Source of the DNA: Alternaria dauci
Taxonomy: Eukaryota > Ascomycota > Dothideomycetes > Pleosporales > Pleosporaceae
NCBI RefSeq assembly: GCF_042100115.1
Contig: NC_091277.1
Coordinates: forward strand, 1,674,001-1,738,000
Direction: 5' to 3'
Length of the DNA stretch: 64,000 nt
Each line of letters opens with the position of its first letter. The stretch's first letter is position 1. Positions 47,928-60,859 of this stretch are shown here, one piece after another. Made by a program: the position numbers and the translations under genes. The notes under the pieces are model-generated. The model was not told the DNA's origin and did no database searches. It worked only from the letters and a program-made list of their open reading frames with translations.

Positions 47928-48961
47928 CTATTCGGGCTCCTGTCCCTTCCAGGTCTCCTTGACAGCACTCACGTCCATTTCACACACTTCGGCATGCTTC
48001 AACACCGCATGCGCCTTCTTCACAACTGGTGCATCGATCATCTTGCCGTCCAATGTCCAGGCCCCTCGTCCAGCTCTACTCGCCTTCTCGTCTGCTATGA
48101 CTATCCTTGTCGCCCACTCCAGCTCCTTTTCTCCAGGGCTAAACGCTTTGTGACACACGGAGACTTGACTCGGATGTATGCACTGCTTGCCGTTGAAGCC
48201 TAAACCTTTGCCATTCAGACACTCTTCCTCCAGTGTCTTGAGCCCTTGCTCACCCTTGTAGCTGGTACACACCAAGTCGATGGTGCTGGGGAGCTCAGCA
48301 GCTCGAGCGGCCGTCGCAATGGCACTCCTTGCGTAGAGAAACTCCATGAGCGAAGGTGTGCGCGTGAGACTCATATCCTTGGCAAAGTCTTCTGCCGCGA
48401 AGACGAGCCCAGAGAGGTAAGGCGAAGCGGCACAGATTGAACTCAGGTTCTGTATCGCTTTTGCGCTTTCTATCAGCGCGATGATACGCACTGGTTCCTT
48501 CTTGCCTTGTTTCCCTGAGCTTGGATGTCGGTGAGGTGAAAGATGCCGTATCACATCTGTAACGAAATGTAGATCCGCGGCGCTTTCGCACTTGGGCAGC
48601 ATGATGGCATCGAGATACTCGCCTTTGAGCACCTGTGTCAGGTCGTCCAGCGCTAGACCCGTGTCTACGCTGTTTATGCGCACGCACATTTCTTTGATGC
48701 CGCTGGGCCGCGGTTTATTGAAAATGTCGCGGAGATTGGAGCGTGCTTCAGATTTCATGTGTGGTGCGACGCTGTCTTCGAGGTCGTAGGTCACATTGTC
48801 GGCGTGCATGGCAAAAGACTTTTCGAGCATTTTCTTCGAGGAGGACGGCACTATGGTAGGATTGTTAGTACGGTATCTGGTGTTATCTTCTGAGTAGACT
48901 TGGACTGGAATGGTGATGGTATACCGTACATGCACGCCCTCCGAATGATTGGCGCTGCCAT
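47928..48961 (-). CDS. HpcH/HpaI aldolase / citrate lyase beta (CitE)-like protein
   Basis: Exons 48925-48961 and 47928-48850, with a 74-base intron (GTATAC...TAG), give 319 residues. The join gives RACMYVPSSSKKMLEKS, the family start. CitE-type features are NVTYDLEDSVAP with the metal-binding Asp/Glu, MLPKCESAADL, RIIALIESAKAI (Glu), SGLVFAAEDFAKDM and the Lys/His region NGKQCIHPSQV. CitE-like enzymes act on acyl-CoA thioesters such as citramalyl-CoA or malyl-CoA; human CLYBL is the mitochondrial relative. A short basic N terminus (APIIRRACM) might target mitochondria. The substrate is uncertain. It converges on the MidA-like gene with 72 bases between stops and is divergent from TVP23. Confidence 0.88.
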
Positions 48962-49243
48962 GTTATCTGTAAGTCGAGCAGAGCACCAGTCTCGAGATAG
49001 TCGTCGCAACCAGTAGAGAGACCAAATCAAGGGCCTCAATGGTTAGACAGCCATATAGCCGTTATTCACCTCGGTCACTCCAGCTAGCCTATGACGTGCG
49101 GGGAGGTCGCAGCTCCACCAAAGCTTCCCCCCAGAAACGCCGATCGCCGACGCGTCCCTGAGAAAGCCACGTGAAGCTGATCTCCAACACGTCTCGGATT
49201 GTTTCCCAATAGTCACCCCTCCCACACCCACGGCACAAGGAAT

Positions 49244-49966
49244 ATGGAGAACGCACAACAAGCGCCAGAGCCGGGCTCGCTGAGCTGGAGACTCAGCAGT
49301 CATCCCATCACGCTACTCACCTTCCTATTCTTCCGCATCTGTACGCTTCCCAGTCCCCATCTATCCAGCCAGCCAGGCACCACATTCATAAACCTCATTC
49401 ACGACTAACACACCTGCACAGCCTCCCTGCTAGTCTACCTCCTTGGTCTCCGCCTGCTCACGTCCAACTTCGTCCTCATCTTCATCATCACCATCCTGCT
49501 CCTCGCAATCGACTTCTACTACCTCAAGAACATTGCAGGCCGCCGTCTCGTCGGACTGCGATGGTGGAACGAAGTCGACGCCAACACCGGAGACGGCCGC
49601 TGGGTGTTTGAGAGCCTAGACCCGGAAACTGGGCGCCAGATCAATGCGACGGATAAGAGATTCTTCTGGTTGGCGCTCTATGCGCAGCCCGTCTTGTGGG
49701 TGCTGCTTGCGATTGTGGCGTTGGTGAGCTTGGAGTTTATCTGGTTGACGCTTGTTGGTATGCATGGTCCAGGGCAGACAAGTGGTTCTCGTGCTAACGC
49801 ATTTCTGGCAGTCATCGCACTCGTCCTTACCATTACGAATACACTCGCCTTTTCGCGCTGCGATAAGTTTAGCCAAGCGACTGGCTTCGCCTCCAACGCC
49901 ATGTACGGCTCGGGTCTTGCAAGGAACCTCGCTGGCGGCTTGATGTCAAGCATACTCAGGCGGTGA
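49244..49966 (+). CDS. TVP23: Golgi membrane protein Tvp23
   Basis: Exons 49244-49340, 49422-49757 and 49812-49966 give 195 residues (yeast Tvp23 has 199). Four membrane segments are seen: [21 protein letters not shown] (joined over intron 1), [37 protein letters not shown] and [15 protein letters not shown]. The conserved [24 protein letters not shown] loop and the C-terminal [12 protein letters not shown] are diagnostic. It resides in late Golgi vesicles and helps membrane traffic and protein retention with Tvp15/Tvp18-type proteins. Introns are 81 and 54 bases. The start region shares a 282-base promoter with the CitE-like gene. Confidence 0.95.
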
Positions 49967-50146
49967 TACATGAACGTCGGAGACGTGTGCGGAATCGCTG
50001 GTTTGTGACAGAAGCAGGACATATTGTAGGACGAGGCACAGGATCTATTACTCGGAGTCTACCCGGGGCGTCTATGATACCCTATGTTCATCTATCAAAA
50101 TAAGTGGAACATTCTGTTAAGCTATGGACCCAGATATGTTGCTGAT

Positions 50147-51459
50147 TTAATACCCTCTTTCGCGGTTCACCTCGTTGATCAGCTTGCCTTTGCTTCGCTC
50201 CCGCTTGATGTTCTCGATGAGCACCTGGAACGCTCGGTCGGCATATGCGTCTGATGCTCCGCTGCAGTGCGGTGTAATCAGAACGTTCGGCGCATCCCAC
50301 AGCGGATCGTCTTCAGGCAGAGGCTCAGGATCAGTAACATCGAGAGCTGCGCCACTAATATGTTCCTTTTCCAAAGCCGTAATGAGAGCCTTTGAGTCGA
50401 TGATCTGCCCGCGCGCAATGTTCGCAACGTACGTGCCCTTTGGGTTGGACTTGTGTAGGAGGTCGAATTCCTCGGTAGAGAGGAGGTGGGTTGTCGCTTT
50501 CGTTAGCGGCACCGAAACGACCAACAGGTCAATCTCCTGCTTCAAGAACTCGTGCACATCCTCTTTGCTAGTCCCGCTGTACCACGCGCTGGGGATACTG
50601 CCATCAGGGTCGCCGGTGCCAGGAACAATATAGCCATTGTCATGCTTGGACTCTGGAGTCTTGCGTGGTGAAGCAGTGTAGGCTATGACATCCATGCTCA
50701 TTGCCTTTGCTACGTGAGCAACTTGTCGACCGATGCTCCCGTAGCCCAACACACCCACCCTCTTCCCTACCCGGTCACTAACACTGTTTCCCACCTTCTG
50801 GTCCCAAACCTTCTTCTTCTGGTTGTCGTAAAGCTTGGTGTAGTTATGGCTGTGTACCAGATTCATCATGATGACCCATTCGGCGATTTGCGGGCCGTGA
50901 ACACCGTTTGCGGAGCATAGCGGAATCTTAGAGTCTGTGTAAATGGGATGATCAGAAACGTGGTTGGTGCCTGCGGAGAAGAACTGGATGAGTTTGGTAT
51001 TTGGGATAGACGATGCTGATTCTGGGAGCCATGAGAGTGTTACTACATAGGCTGCGCGCTGGATGAGATCTGCGATGATATTAGCCAGGTCTTACAACGG
51101 GCATTATTTCGGAGAATATTGGAGCTAGTGAAGGACTGGCGAACGCGGATGCTGACCGACTGGTAACGCGCCAATCCGCAACTCTGGGTCCGGCATTATT
51201 GCGGAAGTGATAGCCGCTTCGCAGGTATACATAGATACCTAGAACATATCGTCTTACCTTCAGGCGCATCCATCTCCGACTTTTTGCCATCCCATTTGAC
51301 TTGAAAGTACTTTACTTCCACGTCGTCGAAAGCCTGCCGCAGCTCTTCTAAACCTCGCTCACATAGCTCTTGAGGCCACGATAGCGCGCATAGCACGAGC
51401 TCCTTCTCTTTCTTCGCATGTCGGGACGGAAAATCAGGACCACCTCCCATCGCGACCAT
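50147..51459 (-). CDS. D-2-hydroxyacid dehydrogenase family (NAD-binding)
   Basis: Exons 51258-51459 and 50147-51069 give 374 residues. Exon 1 carries the N-terminal part of the substrate-binding domain. Exon 2 has VVTLSWLPESAS, FFSAGTNHV, the Rossmann motif VGVLGYGSIGRQVAHVAKAM, and the catalytic Arg in NIARGQIIDS, Glu in DPEPLPEDD and His in ITPHCSGAS. This is the pattern of the D-lactate/glyoxylate/hydroxypyruvate reductase superfamily, reducing 2-keto acids with NAD(P)H. The N-terminal half between about 60 and 100 is short compared with typical family members. The single intron is 188 bases, longer than most here; the acceptor at 51070 keeps DLIQRAAYVV in frame. It converges on TVP23. 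Confidence 0.9.
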
Positions 51460-54400
51460 GCTAGCTCACGGGATGAATGCTTGCTATGGACTGGGGCGAG
51501 ATCGTAGGTCCTTCTGCTTGAGAGAAGGGCTATCTAGAAAGGACTAGAGAGTGAGAGACGGATTAATAGCGTACACGGAGGCGGATATCGAAGGACCGGA
51601 CACAGTTACTTCGTTATCTATTGAAGATGTTGAAGTTGAGGAAGAAGTGGATAAGTCCCCGCCATGGTGAGGTATGGCGTGCCTTACAAGTTGACTTGAC
51701 CCTTTCGGTTATGACGTTGCTCTGATTTCAAAGCTCGCTACATGCATAAGGATAGCGCAATATGTCGCCATCGAAGGCTCATAGACATTCTGCATCCCCT
51801 CCGATGATTACTATGTGTAGGAGCCAGTACTGAAAGTCGGGCGCGACTACAGGGACAAGCATGGCCGTTATGAGGACTGCAACTCGAGGAAGAGTGTCTT
51901 TCATGATTTGTTTTGCTCGGACGGGTGTATATCTCTTTCGATGCGTAGAAGTTCTGTTGCGATTTGAGACGCGATGGTCGTGGTCCAGAAACGACGGATG
52001 TTCAGAACGTATTGTGCTATGTCAATGGCTGGTCCAGAAAGCAGTCGCTTCCGCAAGCAGAATTCGACGAATCGGCATCGCACTATACTCTTCATGATAG
52101 ACGGATAGAAGGATAGACAGACAGAAAAGTGATTGTTCATCACTACTGTTCACAATGTTATTCCAACTTGAATGTCGATGGCTTAGCACCTGGAGGGGAG
52201 GGTCGGCTGATGCTCGTTGATTGGTGCACTTCAGGTGGTCGGCGAAGCTACAACGCGGATCTGAGCTTGCAACAAAACAAGGCGACACCAATACGGCTCC
52301 AACCCCGTAGTGTAAAGGTTATATTTTACGCGTATACTCTTGACTATAATCGTGTGCATTAGGAGAGCGACCGAGTAATCAAAACGTCTGTACCTCTTTG
52401 TGCGAAAATGTTCGACGACCACACCAAGCCGCACAAAGGGACATCCCGAGTCAACAGGCAATATAGGTGAGAAATGACCTTACCTTGAAGGAGTTCAATC
52501 CTCTTTATCCGAGCGTACGCGGAAACGGGTCGTCGTCGCAGAGTATGTCAGCAGCCCTGTGTGTAACCATCACGAGCAACATGAAAACGAGTCGTCCTTC
52601 ATGCCCCGTGTGGGCCTTATTGCTCAGTTTTGAAGCCACTCCCACATCCCGCGTCACCGACACTTCTATCGGGCCGTCGATACCTAGTACGTAAGGCCAT
52701 AAGTGCCGAAACTATAATCTCTGGCAAGCTGTTACGTGCCGGAGTAACTACCTTCGACAACGCGTCCAGCTCGCGCATCATCTCCCCCCAGTGACACATC
52801 AGCCCCCAATTTCGGTTGCTCTCACGGCCTGCCTGAGCGGCTGAGCCGAGCCGTTGGATAAATCCTGCTCATGGCGCGCGGACCACTCGATACCCATGTC
52901 GCGTCAGGCTTACCACACTGCGGCCCAAATACCTGTTCCTGCAGCTCTTACCGAGCACGCGTTCATGCCTGCGCCCAAAGAGGCACGTCGCTATACCGTT
53001 AAAAACCAGGGGCCGTTGTCAAGATACGTCTGTGTACCCACACGTGGAATGGGGACCTTCTCTTTTTATAACGTTCCTCCGTCATAACAGTCGCGTGTCT
53101 TCCCGGCGAACGATGTTCTGGAAACTAGGGGCCGTTTGTTGAGAATGATGTGCTTAGGGAAGGAGTAGTGCAGATCTCTCCATGCATGTGATGTATGTGA
53201 CCTGAATTTTTGCTCGTACAGCCGCGGAGGTGGAAACAGAACTTTCAAGGTGAATACTGCATTGCATTGACAAGTCTTGCTCGCGTCGATGCTCCTGGGC
53301 GGAAAGGCACGGAGTGCGGAGGTGTTGCAAATCCCGCTGAAAGTGGTATAGTGACCCGATGGCAAGGTGAAGAATGGGGCGTCAGCACGGCCTAACGTTA
53401 ATTCGCTGTTCTGTGAAGAAAGTTGGCAGCACCTCGCGTGCGTCTGTCATTGTATGGGTGACCTAGCCAGGATCGCGACGTTGCTGTTGGCCTCAAGCCA
53501 GGGATTCTGGGATACGCTTCTCACTACCACGTTTTCGGAGGCCTTTTCTTTTCTGCCCGGCGAAGGTTTTCTGACCCTACCACGATCGACATATCGGATG
53601 CTTCGAATTTACCCAGATTGCCGGCAGATGTCGTGTCCCAGTCCGTCCAGGAACGATCGCGAAACGGCATTGGACGTTCAGACGGTCGATGCGAACGTTG
53701 ATGGGTACACACGTAAGCGAGTGCGAGTAAGGTTTGGTGACACCTGTCAATACTCTCATTTCGCATGTTCTACTTTAGATTGTCTCTCTACTTACTCCCT
53801 ACGTGAACTACGATAGTGGAGCTACTAACAGGGCGACTGGACCTATAGATTGTGTGGAAGAAGAGCGTGGAAGCTTACAACAATGTAGCTTGATACGACG
53901 CTGAATCCGGCATGTGCGGAAGGTTCACTCCGTACGAGGGCGAGTGTCAATCGCCTGCGGTGATGATACAGGGAATGGTCAATTAGACCGATTTCGATCC
54001 AGCAGAGGGGTACATGAAGAGTAAGAAAAGAAGTAGAGAAAGGGGCTACAACGTTTGACCCGAATGAAGAAGTCCTTGCTTTCCAGTTTACAGACGGCCG
54101 TCTGTGCATGCGTATAACATGGTCTCCTGTAGGTGATACGAAGTGACAGGGACAAGAGGAAGAATATCAAAACCCTCAGTCGATTCTAATGATGAACTGG
54201 CGACGAAGATTGCGAGAAGACTTTTGAACTCCGGGTGCGTGGTATGCACAATGGATGGACTCAAGTTTGTCGCCTGGTATTCAAGTCGGTTACGCAGACC
54301 GAAGTCTGGCATTGTCCGAAAACATGCAGGTCGCTGGATCGGGTCTGTTTGTGCCATCGATGCATGATACAGTCGCGGGTTCTCTGTCGTAGCCCATAGC

Positions 54401-54591
54401 CTCATGCTGATGCATGGCCAAGTGTGCTAGCTCCACGACTGCAATCCGCTGAATTTAGAAACTCGACCTTGCTCTTGCGGGCCGGCGGGTAAATCAGACG
54501 GTTAAAACATGCCTGCAGCATGGTGATTCCAGAGTCAATACCAGTGTGGACGTGACAAAGTGTGGCGAATGATAGACTTTTTTATTCAAGC
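51460..54591. other. Gene-free gap, 3132 bases
   Basis: This lies between the dehydrogenase start and the 3' end of the 7TM gene. The longest open frames (about 150 codons, 53367-53816 plus) have no ATG at the frame start and no motif. No terminal inverted repeats and no strong AT bias are visible by eye. Confidence 0.4.
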
Positions 54592-56303
54592 TCAGATTTT
54601 GGAGTCGTAGTCTGGGGGGTGCAGCCCAAGTCCTCCTCTTGCCATTGATGATCTAGGATCCCAGTCGACATGGGTAGCCGCCCGAGACTGGGGTCGTGGA
54701 GTCGAAAAGCTCAGCGTCGGACTCTTGTAGTCGCGCTGGAATTCCTTGTGGAAATGTTCAGGAGTATTGGATCGAACATTACCCATGGCGTAGCTGGCAA
54801 GTCCTGGAGTATTGTATGCATTCGGGGGCGATTGTGGCTCGTCAAAGTTCTTGAGCTCAAATGGGCGTATGTCCTCAGTAGGATTCCTGGCGTCTAAGGA
54901 TACGAATTCGCGATTCTTGCTGAACTTGTTTCTGATCAGTTCCCGCCACCCCACTACCATGCTCCAGCGACTAAGCAAGAAGAACACTTGAAGACCAGCG
55001 ATGGAGAGCATCATCAGAATTGCTGTTACTGTAGACTGATCGATAGCCATATCCTGGCCGAGGGGGAAACACGGTTTCGGATTGGTGGGATTGTCCATCA
55101 GGCAGAGGATGTACGGAAGGAGCTCCTGAAAGTTGTCGGTGGCGTGCGATGTAACCGAATTCAGCCAGATGAATACGACGGAGAAGAAGATGACGTCCAC
55201 AAGGATGAAGACTACAACCGTTATGCCACGCCACTGAAGATATAGGACTTTGCGAACACGTCGATAAACAGCTCGTGCTGAACGGTTCCGTAAGCTGGTT
55301 GTGTAAGAGGGAAGGCCAGCACTACTTTGCGTTTCCGTCTTGTCATCGCTGAACATGTTCTGGAGATAGACCTTGATGCAGTATACGAAGCTAAAGCGGG
55401 GTCAGTAACTTCAATTCCAAAAGTCTGCTGAGTAACTTACGTAGCGACCTGGATGACCATGGCTGCGCCTGAGATGGCCAGCAAAGGACCCCAGAAGTCT
55501 TTCATTGAATGCTCGGCATTGACGTGGCAGACATCACCAAATCTGAAAGAGACTCCAGTTATGGTGATGGTGATTGTGAAGAAAGTAGCAGCAACAGACC
55601 AGCCCAGGCCTTGTGCCCAGTAGAAGAATTTCTTTCCCGGCGTGACATCCCAGCAAATCTGGAGATGCATGGAAAGTGCGCGTATGAAGATCCAAACGGC
55701 CATCGACATGCCTCCAGAGATGAGAAATGCACCAGAGAAAGCACATGTTAGGCTTGAGTACATGTCGTTGGGGGTGATCTCATCGTAGCACTGCTCCGGC
55801 TGAGCACCGAAGGGTATCACAAAACCAAGCTAAAAACGATCAGCAGGACGAACGTTGAGTAGACGGGAGTCGGACTTACTGCCATGAGGATTGCTGCAAT
55901 GATGAGACAGTAGCTGAGGTAGTGTCGACGAGTCTTCTCGGCTGGCAATACAAGGTACGTGATCAGCAAGATGACTAGACAGATGAGTCCAGCTACATTA
56001 AGTGCTTCAGCCGCGCGATATGCTGTATTGAAGCCTGTATACGATTAGCGAGGCGATTGCGTAAGTACTGTCTCTGGAACTTACTTTCTGGGTAAAGATA
56101 GTCTGTAAGCGGACATGGCAAGCAGCAAACTGATTGCTTAAACGGTGCACAGAATCTCCCATCGACAACTGCAAGAGTCAGCAAGCATACGAAGGGATAG
56201 GACCGGGGCACATACAGCCATTGTATCCAAACTGCGAAGCATCATAGAAAGGCGCTGGGCAGCCTCCCCGAAGAAGATCGGTTCTTGTAGTATTGCTGGC
56301 CAT
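54592..56303 (-). CDS. Seven-transmembrane receptor-like protein with cysteine-rich N terminus
   Basis: Five exons: 56216-56303, 56085-56168, 55880-56034, 55441-55829 and 54592-55390; 504 residues. All phases close, with introns of 47-50 bases. The extracellular N terminus (1 to about 68) has five cysteines (15, 36, 44, 45 and 48) around CCLPCP. Seven membrane helices follow, roughly 69-89, 97-117, 128-152, 170-195, 210-238, 280-302 and 330-350. Conserved cysteines sit before helix 3 (EQCYDEI) and in the loop after helix 4 (FGDVCHV), fitting an extracellular disulfide. The tail is Ser/Pro-rich and cytosolic, with many possible phosphosites. This layout resembles fungal GPCR-like proteins with frizzled- or cAMP-receptor-type cores; ligand and G-protein coupling are unknown. 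The start at 56303 is the only ATG before the first Cys-rich segment. Confidence 0.82.
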
Positions 56304-59300
56304 TTTGAGACTTTCCACTCTTCTCACAAGACGACCCGGAGCGCCTTGAAAATATGCAGCATGAGAGTCCTTCCAGCGGTGATCCCTATTGTGCGTGGAG
56401 ATGCGATACGACGAGCTTATACACGGTACGTAATGTCAACCGGCGTGACTGGCGCTTGAATACAGCTCAGTGCCGATGTATGATGCTATAGGTTATGCTC
56501 TTGTAAGGCAATGCCGTGTAGATGAAACCGGTGACAACAACAACGGTAGTGTCAGACAGGAGGATTGTCGCGGATGCAAAAACGAAACGATGTGGAGATA
56601 AATGATTCCCGTTAGTTCGAGGTCGGAGAATCTAAAGAGTGAATAAGGTTCTAAGGTCGGATTAGAGGCACACAGGGCCAGAGCATATGCAAAACGAACG
56701 ACGGACCGTTATGGTAGAAGTAAGAAAAGCCGACACGACATGAGAGTGAAGCCGCAGTGATGCAGGAAGACGGCCTGGTCTTGAATGTGGCTTCTGGTTG
56801 GGCGGCCTGGGGGGGTAAGCCAAGTGGGTGCGGCGATCCGCGAGCGAACAGACCACCATCACCCCTGCAGACATTCTTCCACCCTACTTTAGCGCGGCCT
56901 CACCCCCAGAAGCTTAGTGGCCATGGTATGCAAAGACGGCAAGGACTCGCAGCAGAGGCGGGTCTGCAGACAAGGATGCCGGTTGGATTCAGGAACAGGG
57001 CGCGCATGCGAAAGGGTACTGGCTCGAAGGAGCCGAAGGCAGCACGGTCGGTCATCACCTCTTCTGCTGCTCGTGCATCGTGATTCGCGACAAGACGTGA
57101 AGGGCGTCCCACACGGAAGCGCGACGGGCACTCATAACGCAATACTCAGGCGTCTAGCAGAGATCAATACGGCGTAGTCGCTAACGGAAGTAGAAGCCAT
57201 AGGTTTGCCCTTCCAACATGATCCTAATGTGGAGGATTTTCGTTCATCGATGTTGCGATGGAGTCGAGACTCGGTAGGCCGCCTACTGGATTGGCAGCTC
57301 AGCCATCATGCATCTGCGAAATTGCTGCTGACTGAATGTGTGATATCAGACCAGCGGCCAGGCAGCCTATGTCTTTGCCAATGTTGCCTTCTCGTACAGA
57401 GTTGTCTGGCACTTCGAATTGGAGCCATCGGCGACGTCCGAGAACCGATGAGGGTGATGATTGGATGGCTGCAACTGTGGGTGGGTCGTCGTTCACTCCT
57501 ACGTCGCTCATCGTCGCCTTCCAATGACGAAGCTCGACTGGCTCTTGAGCCACACGCGTCAACCGGTGCTGTGGGACTGAATTTCAGCTTGCTCGGCTCC
57601 AGCTGTGCACATGGAGAAGAGCAAGCAGGTCGCGGGAAGTAAGAACTGCCCCATAATTCTCCGGTCTGACTGAGCGTCGAGAGCCTCGATCGAAAGCTGA
57701 TCCTATCACGCTCCGGTGAGCCCTGGGTGGCGTAGTCAGCGCTGCAACGTCCGGCGTTTTCGACCTCTCTTTGCCGCGTTAGCGCTGCTTGGTGGAGTTG
57801 CCCAACAAACGCGTGCCGACGCGTAAAACTCCTCATTGTTTTGATCTGAGTAGGACATCGTCTCCACTTGTAGAGCTTGCCATCATCGTAGGACTTTCTC
57901 GCGAATACGAGGGTTCCCAAGTTGTGCTGTCGAATGACAAGAGGAGCAGGACAGGCACGTGTCCTACCCCGCTGTCTGCTATCTATCAACACAATGGCAT
58001 GCGAGTTGGTCCTTTCGAGTTCTTCCCAACTTTCTACCTCACAACTACGCATTTTTATGTAGCGACAACCGCAAAGCCCGCTGCCGTTCGCGATGACTGC
58101 GAATTTTTCTTGCTGGCCCGTGGCCATGCGCTACGCCTCAGAGGTTGTGCGCTTTGTCAGAGGTAGCGAGCGGAGAACATGCATTAGTCCTGCACAGTGC
58201 CTGCAGAAGCCTCTTCGCCGTCTTAGCGATCCTTTAGGCTGTATACGCACACATATGTGATTGGCGGACAATTCAACAGACTCGCTTCCTAGATGACGTT
58301 GGCATATGCTATGAGGGAACAGTTCATGGCAAGATGCACCTAGAGTCGCTCGCGTATGACGGTTAATTCGCGGGGAAATGGAGAGCGTTGAACCCGTTCG
58401 GTAGTGTTCCAAGTTTGGATCCTCCATATGATCCCAATTTTATCAATTGGTGTACGCATCCCGCAGTGCTAAACACTAGCCTCACGCCCTACAAGGAGAC
58501 CGTCGTTGAGCGATGTCGCCAACAACTCGGTACAGTTGAGACTATTCTCTCTGGTCTAACCCAGGTACCTGGCTTCCGCATCCGATCTACCATAAGCGGT
58601 TTTTCCATGGTACGGCAGGTACGCTAAGAGACACTACAAGCACTCCACAACCTCAATGCACGAGCAGGTGCTGTCTACCCAAACAGAACACAGAAGACGT
58701 TCCTCTGGCTGCTCGGTACACACGGAGAGCGCATGTCATTGCAAATAGGAAGATGCTCCGAAATACACTATGAACACCACTAGATCCTTCGAATTGTTTA
58801 ACAGCAGTCGGCCCGCAAAGAGTTCTGCTCGTGTCTAGACACCACATGCCGCCTCCACTAGACGGCAAGAAGTGTTGGTACCTGAGCGGTGTGCTAGTAC
58901 AGCCCGCCTTCTCAAGCTCATCAAAGTCTCCGTGAGCAAGATGCGGGGGTTCGCATCTCCCAAGGCACTTGGTCTCCCTGCTTTGGTGTCACTGCCTGCT
59001 CGGTTTGCGGTTGACTGTCTCAGATCGGCTTGGGAGGCGGAGCATTTGTTCTCCGCATGGACCAAGAGACGATTTGTCAAGAGCGGCAGACAATCTAAGT
59101 TCCAGCGCCATCGCAGATTCTATCAGACTCCCACCATCGGCTCTAACGTTCAGACACCAATTTCCAGCATGTAACTGTAGGCCTCGACACGCATCGTCGA
59201 TTGAGCGTGTTTTCAGCCCCTCAAAAGCCATGCCGAGCTTCCTACAAAGAAAACTTGACACACAGCGATTGCAGATTACGAGACGTTGACCCGTTCATCG

Positions 59301-60859
59301 CCCACTCCAATTATACGGTCAGCTCGCCATCTGAACGCCATACTGCGAAGCGATGTACGAACCCATGTGTACCATCCTCCATACGTAGCCCCACGAGCAG
59401 GGTCTCCAACTTACACAATCATCTATAGGAAGCATCACATCGACATACTAACTAGATTCACACAAGTAATATACACCCCGTCCCGTCACTCTCCACATCA
59501 CGTCCCGTCCCAAGGGTCTCGAATTTAGACCCAAGAAGCAGCTTTCAGCGCAACGTTTCCGTCACATGACGGGAATGGCGTTCGTCAACGGCCGTCGTTG
59601 TCGCTTTGGGGTCGATATCCGGACGGGGATGTTGGAACTTCTAGCCACGAGCCGCGTCGCGTTCGCCCATGTCTATAATGTGATTCGGTAGCACAACTAG
59701 GTGGGTCTGCGATGATGTTACGTGCGCAACTATCGAAGATCCAGCCACTGCTGATGAGAGTAGCGTTGGCCTTACCGAGGAGGTTTACCCGACTGCATCG
59801 TCCGTGAAGGATTGTGGCGTCAGGTCGCTCGTACGTATCACTCAGGTACGTTACCGATGGCTTGGGCAAGCGCATATATGTACGGGACGTTCACTAGGAT
59901 GCATGCCGGTCACCGTCCACGCAATATTGTGTGGAATGGTCGGTGAGGGATTTCGGCTTGCCGTGTTGCCGAAAAAGCAACTTTTGATTCACTGCAAGGG
60001 TCTAGACGTATCGGAGCGGCACGCCTCGCTGATATATGTTGTACATTTCGACACTAAAATATGCTATTGGTTTATCGCGGATCGGGGAGAGGGAAAAAGC
60101 AAATATCACTAGGATGTGACTCGGTTGTCATCCTGCGCCTCATTCATATAGTAATAGCAGTGAATGGTGCTTATTGGCATTCCGGCCGTAGCTATACCGA
60201 CCTTTCAGACGGTGTCGCCACCACTCGCCACTGCTATAGTTGGTAAGAGCTGAAGCATAAAGCATGTGTCACATTCACAGGCACTCAAACAAGTGAACAG
60301 TCTGAAAACATGATGGGAACAGCACAGATTATGATTCATCCAGACTATTGCTTGGGGAGGGCGAGTTACAAATGCTTCCAACCTGACGATTTCCAAGCCG
60401 TGAGCGTGAACAGGCTGATGGCAGCGCGGAAATTTTAACCTGGTTCAGATTAGTCGGACAGCAATGTTCGTAGCACTGACAAATACTTACATACGGCTCT
60501 AAAAGGAGATCAATTTCCAACAGTATATGTGATCCTACATTTCCTCGCACAGTGGTTCAGGACATATTTTCAAACCTACTACGTGTGAGAGGGGAGAAAC
60601 CCGAGACGTTTCTGGTGGTACTGGGCATACCAAATCGTTGGTGGTAAGGTACAGTTGTGGGTATCTGCCAACAACGCCGAAGAAATTCCCAAACCCATGG
60701 CAACCCAAAGGCCAAAACAGTCGTTCCTTGTTGACAGACAACTTTCGAGCATTGCTTGAATGAAGCAGAACGTCGAGCGAAATGCGACCTCGAGAGTGGA
60801 GAGCCGATTGAAGCCAAAAAGAGACTATGTTAACAACCTAATGGCGTGCAAAGGTCTAC
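56304..60859. other. Gene-free gap, 4556 bases
   Basis: The largest gap in the window. It contains the promoter of the 7TM gene and the 3' region of CDC26. The longest frame (57306-58127 minus, 273 codons) is unstructured and Arg/Ser-rich with no motif. I see no repeat units, terminal repeats, tRNA or RNA gene. Confidence 0.4.

Noticed and set aside
51081..51257. Possible extra exon within the dehydrogenase intron
   Set aside because: A frame could be read from 51217 downward, but no donor in the right phase links it to DLIQRAAYVV, and direct joining gives the normal family length.
53367..53816. 149-codon plus-strand frame
   Set aside because: Starts with a non-ATG codon, is Cys/Ser-rich by chance and shows no domain.
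57306..58127. 273-codon open frame on the minus strand
   Set aside because: Arg/Ser-rich and without motif, membrane segment or homology I can recall; a chance frame in a gap.
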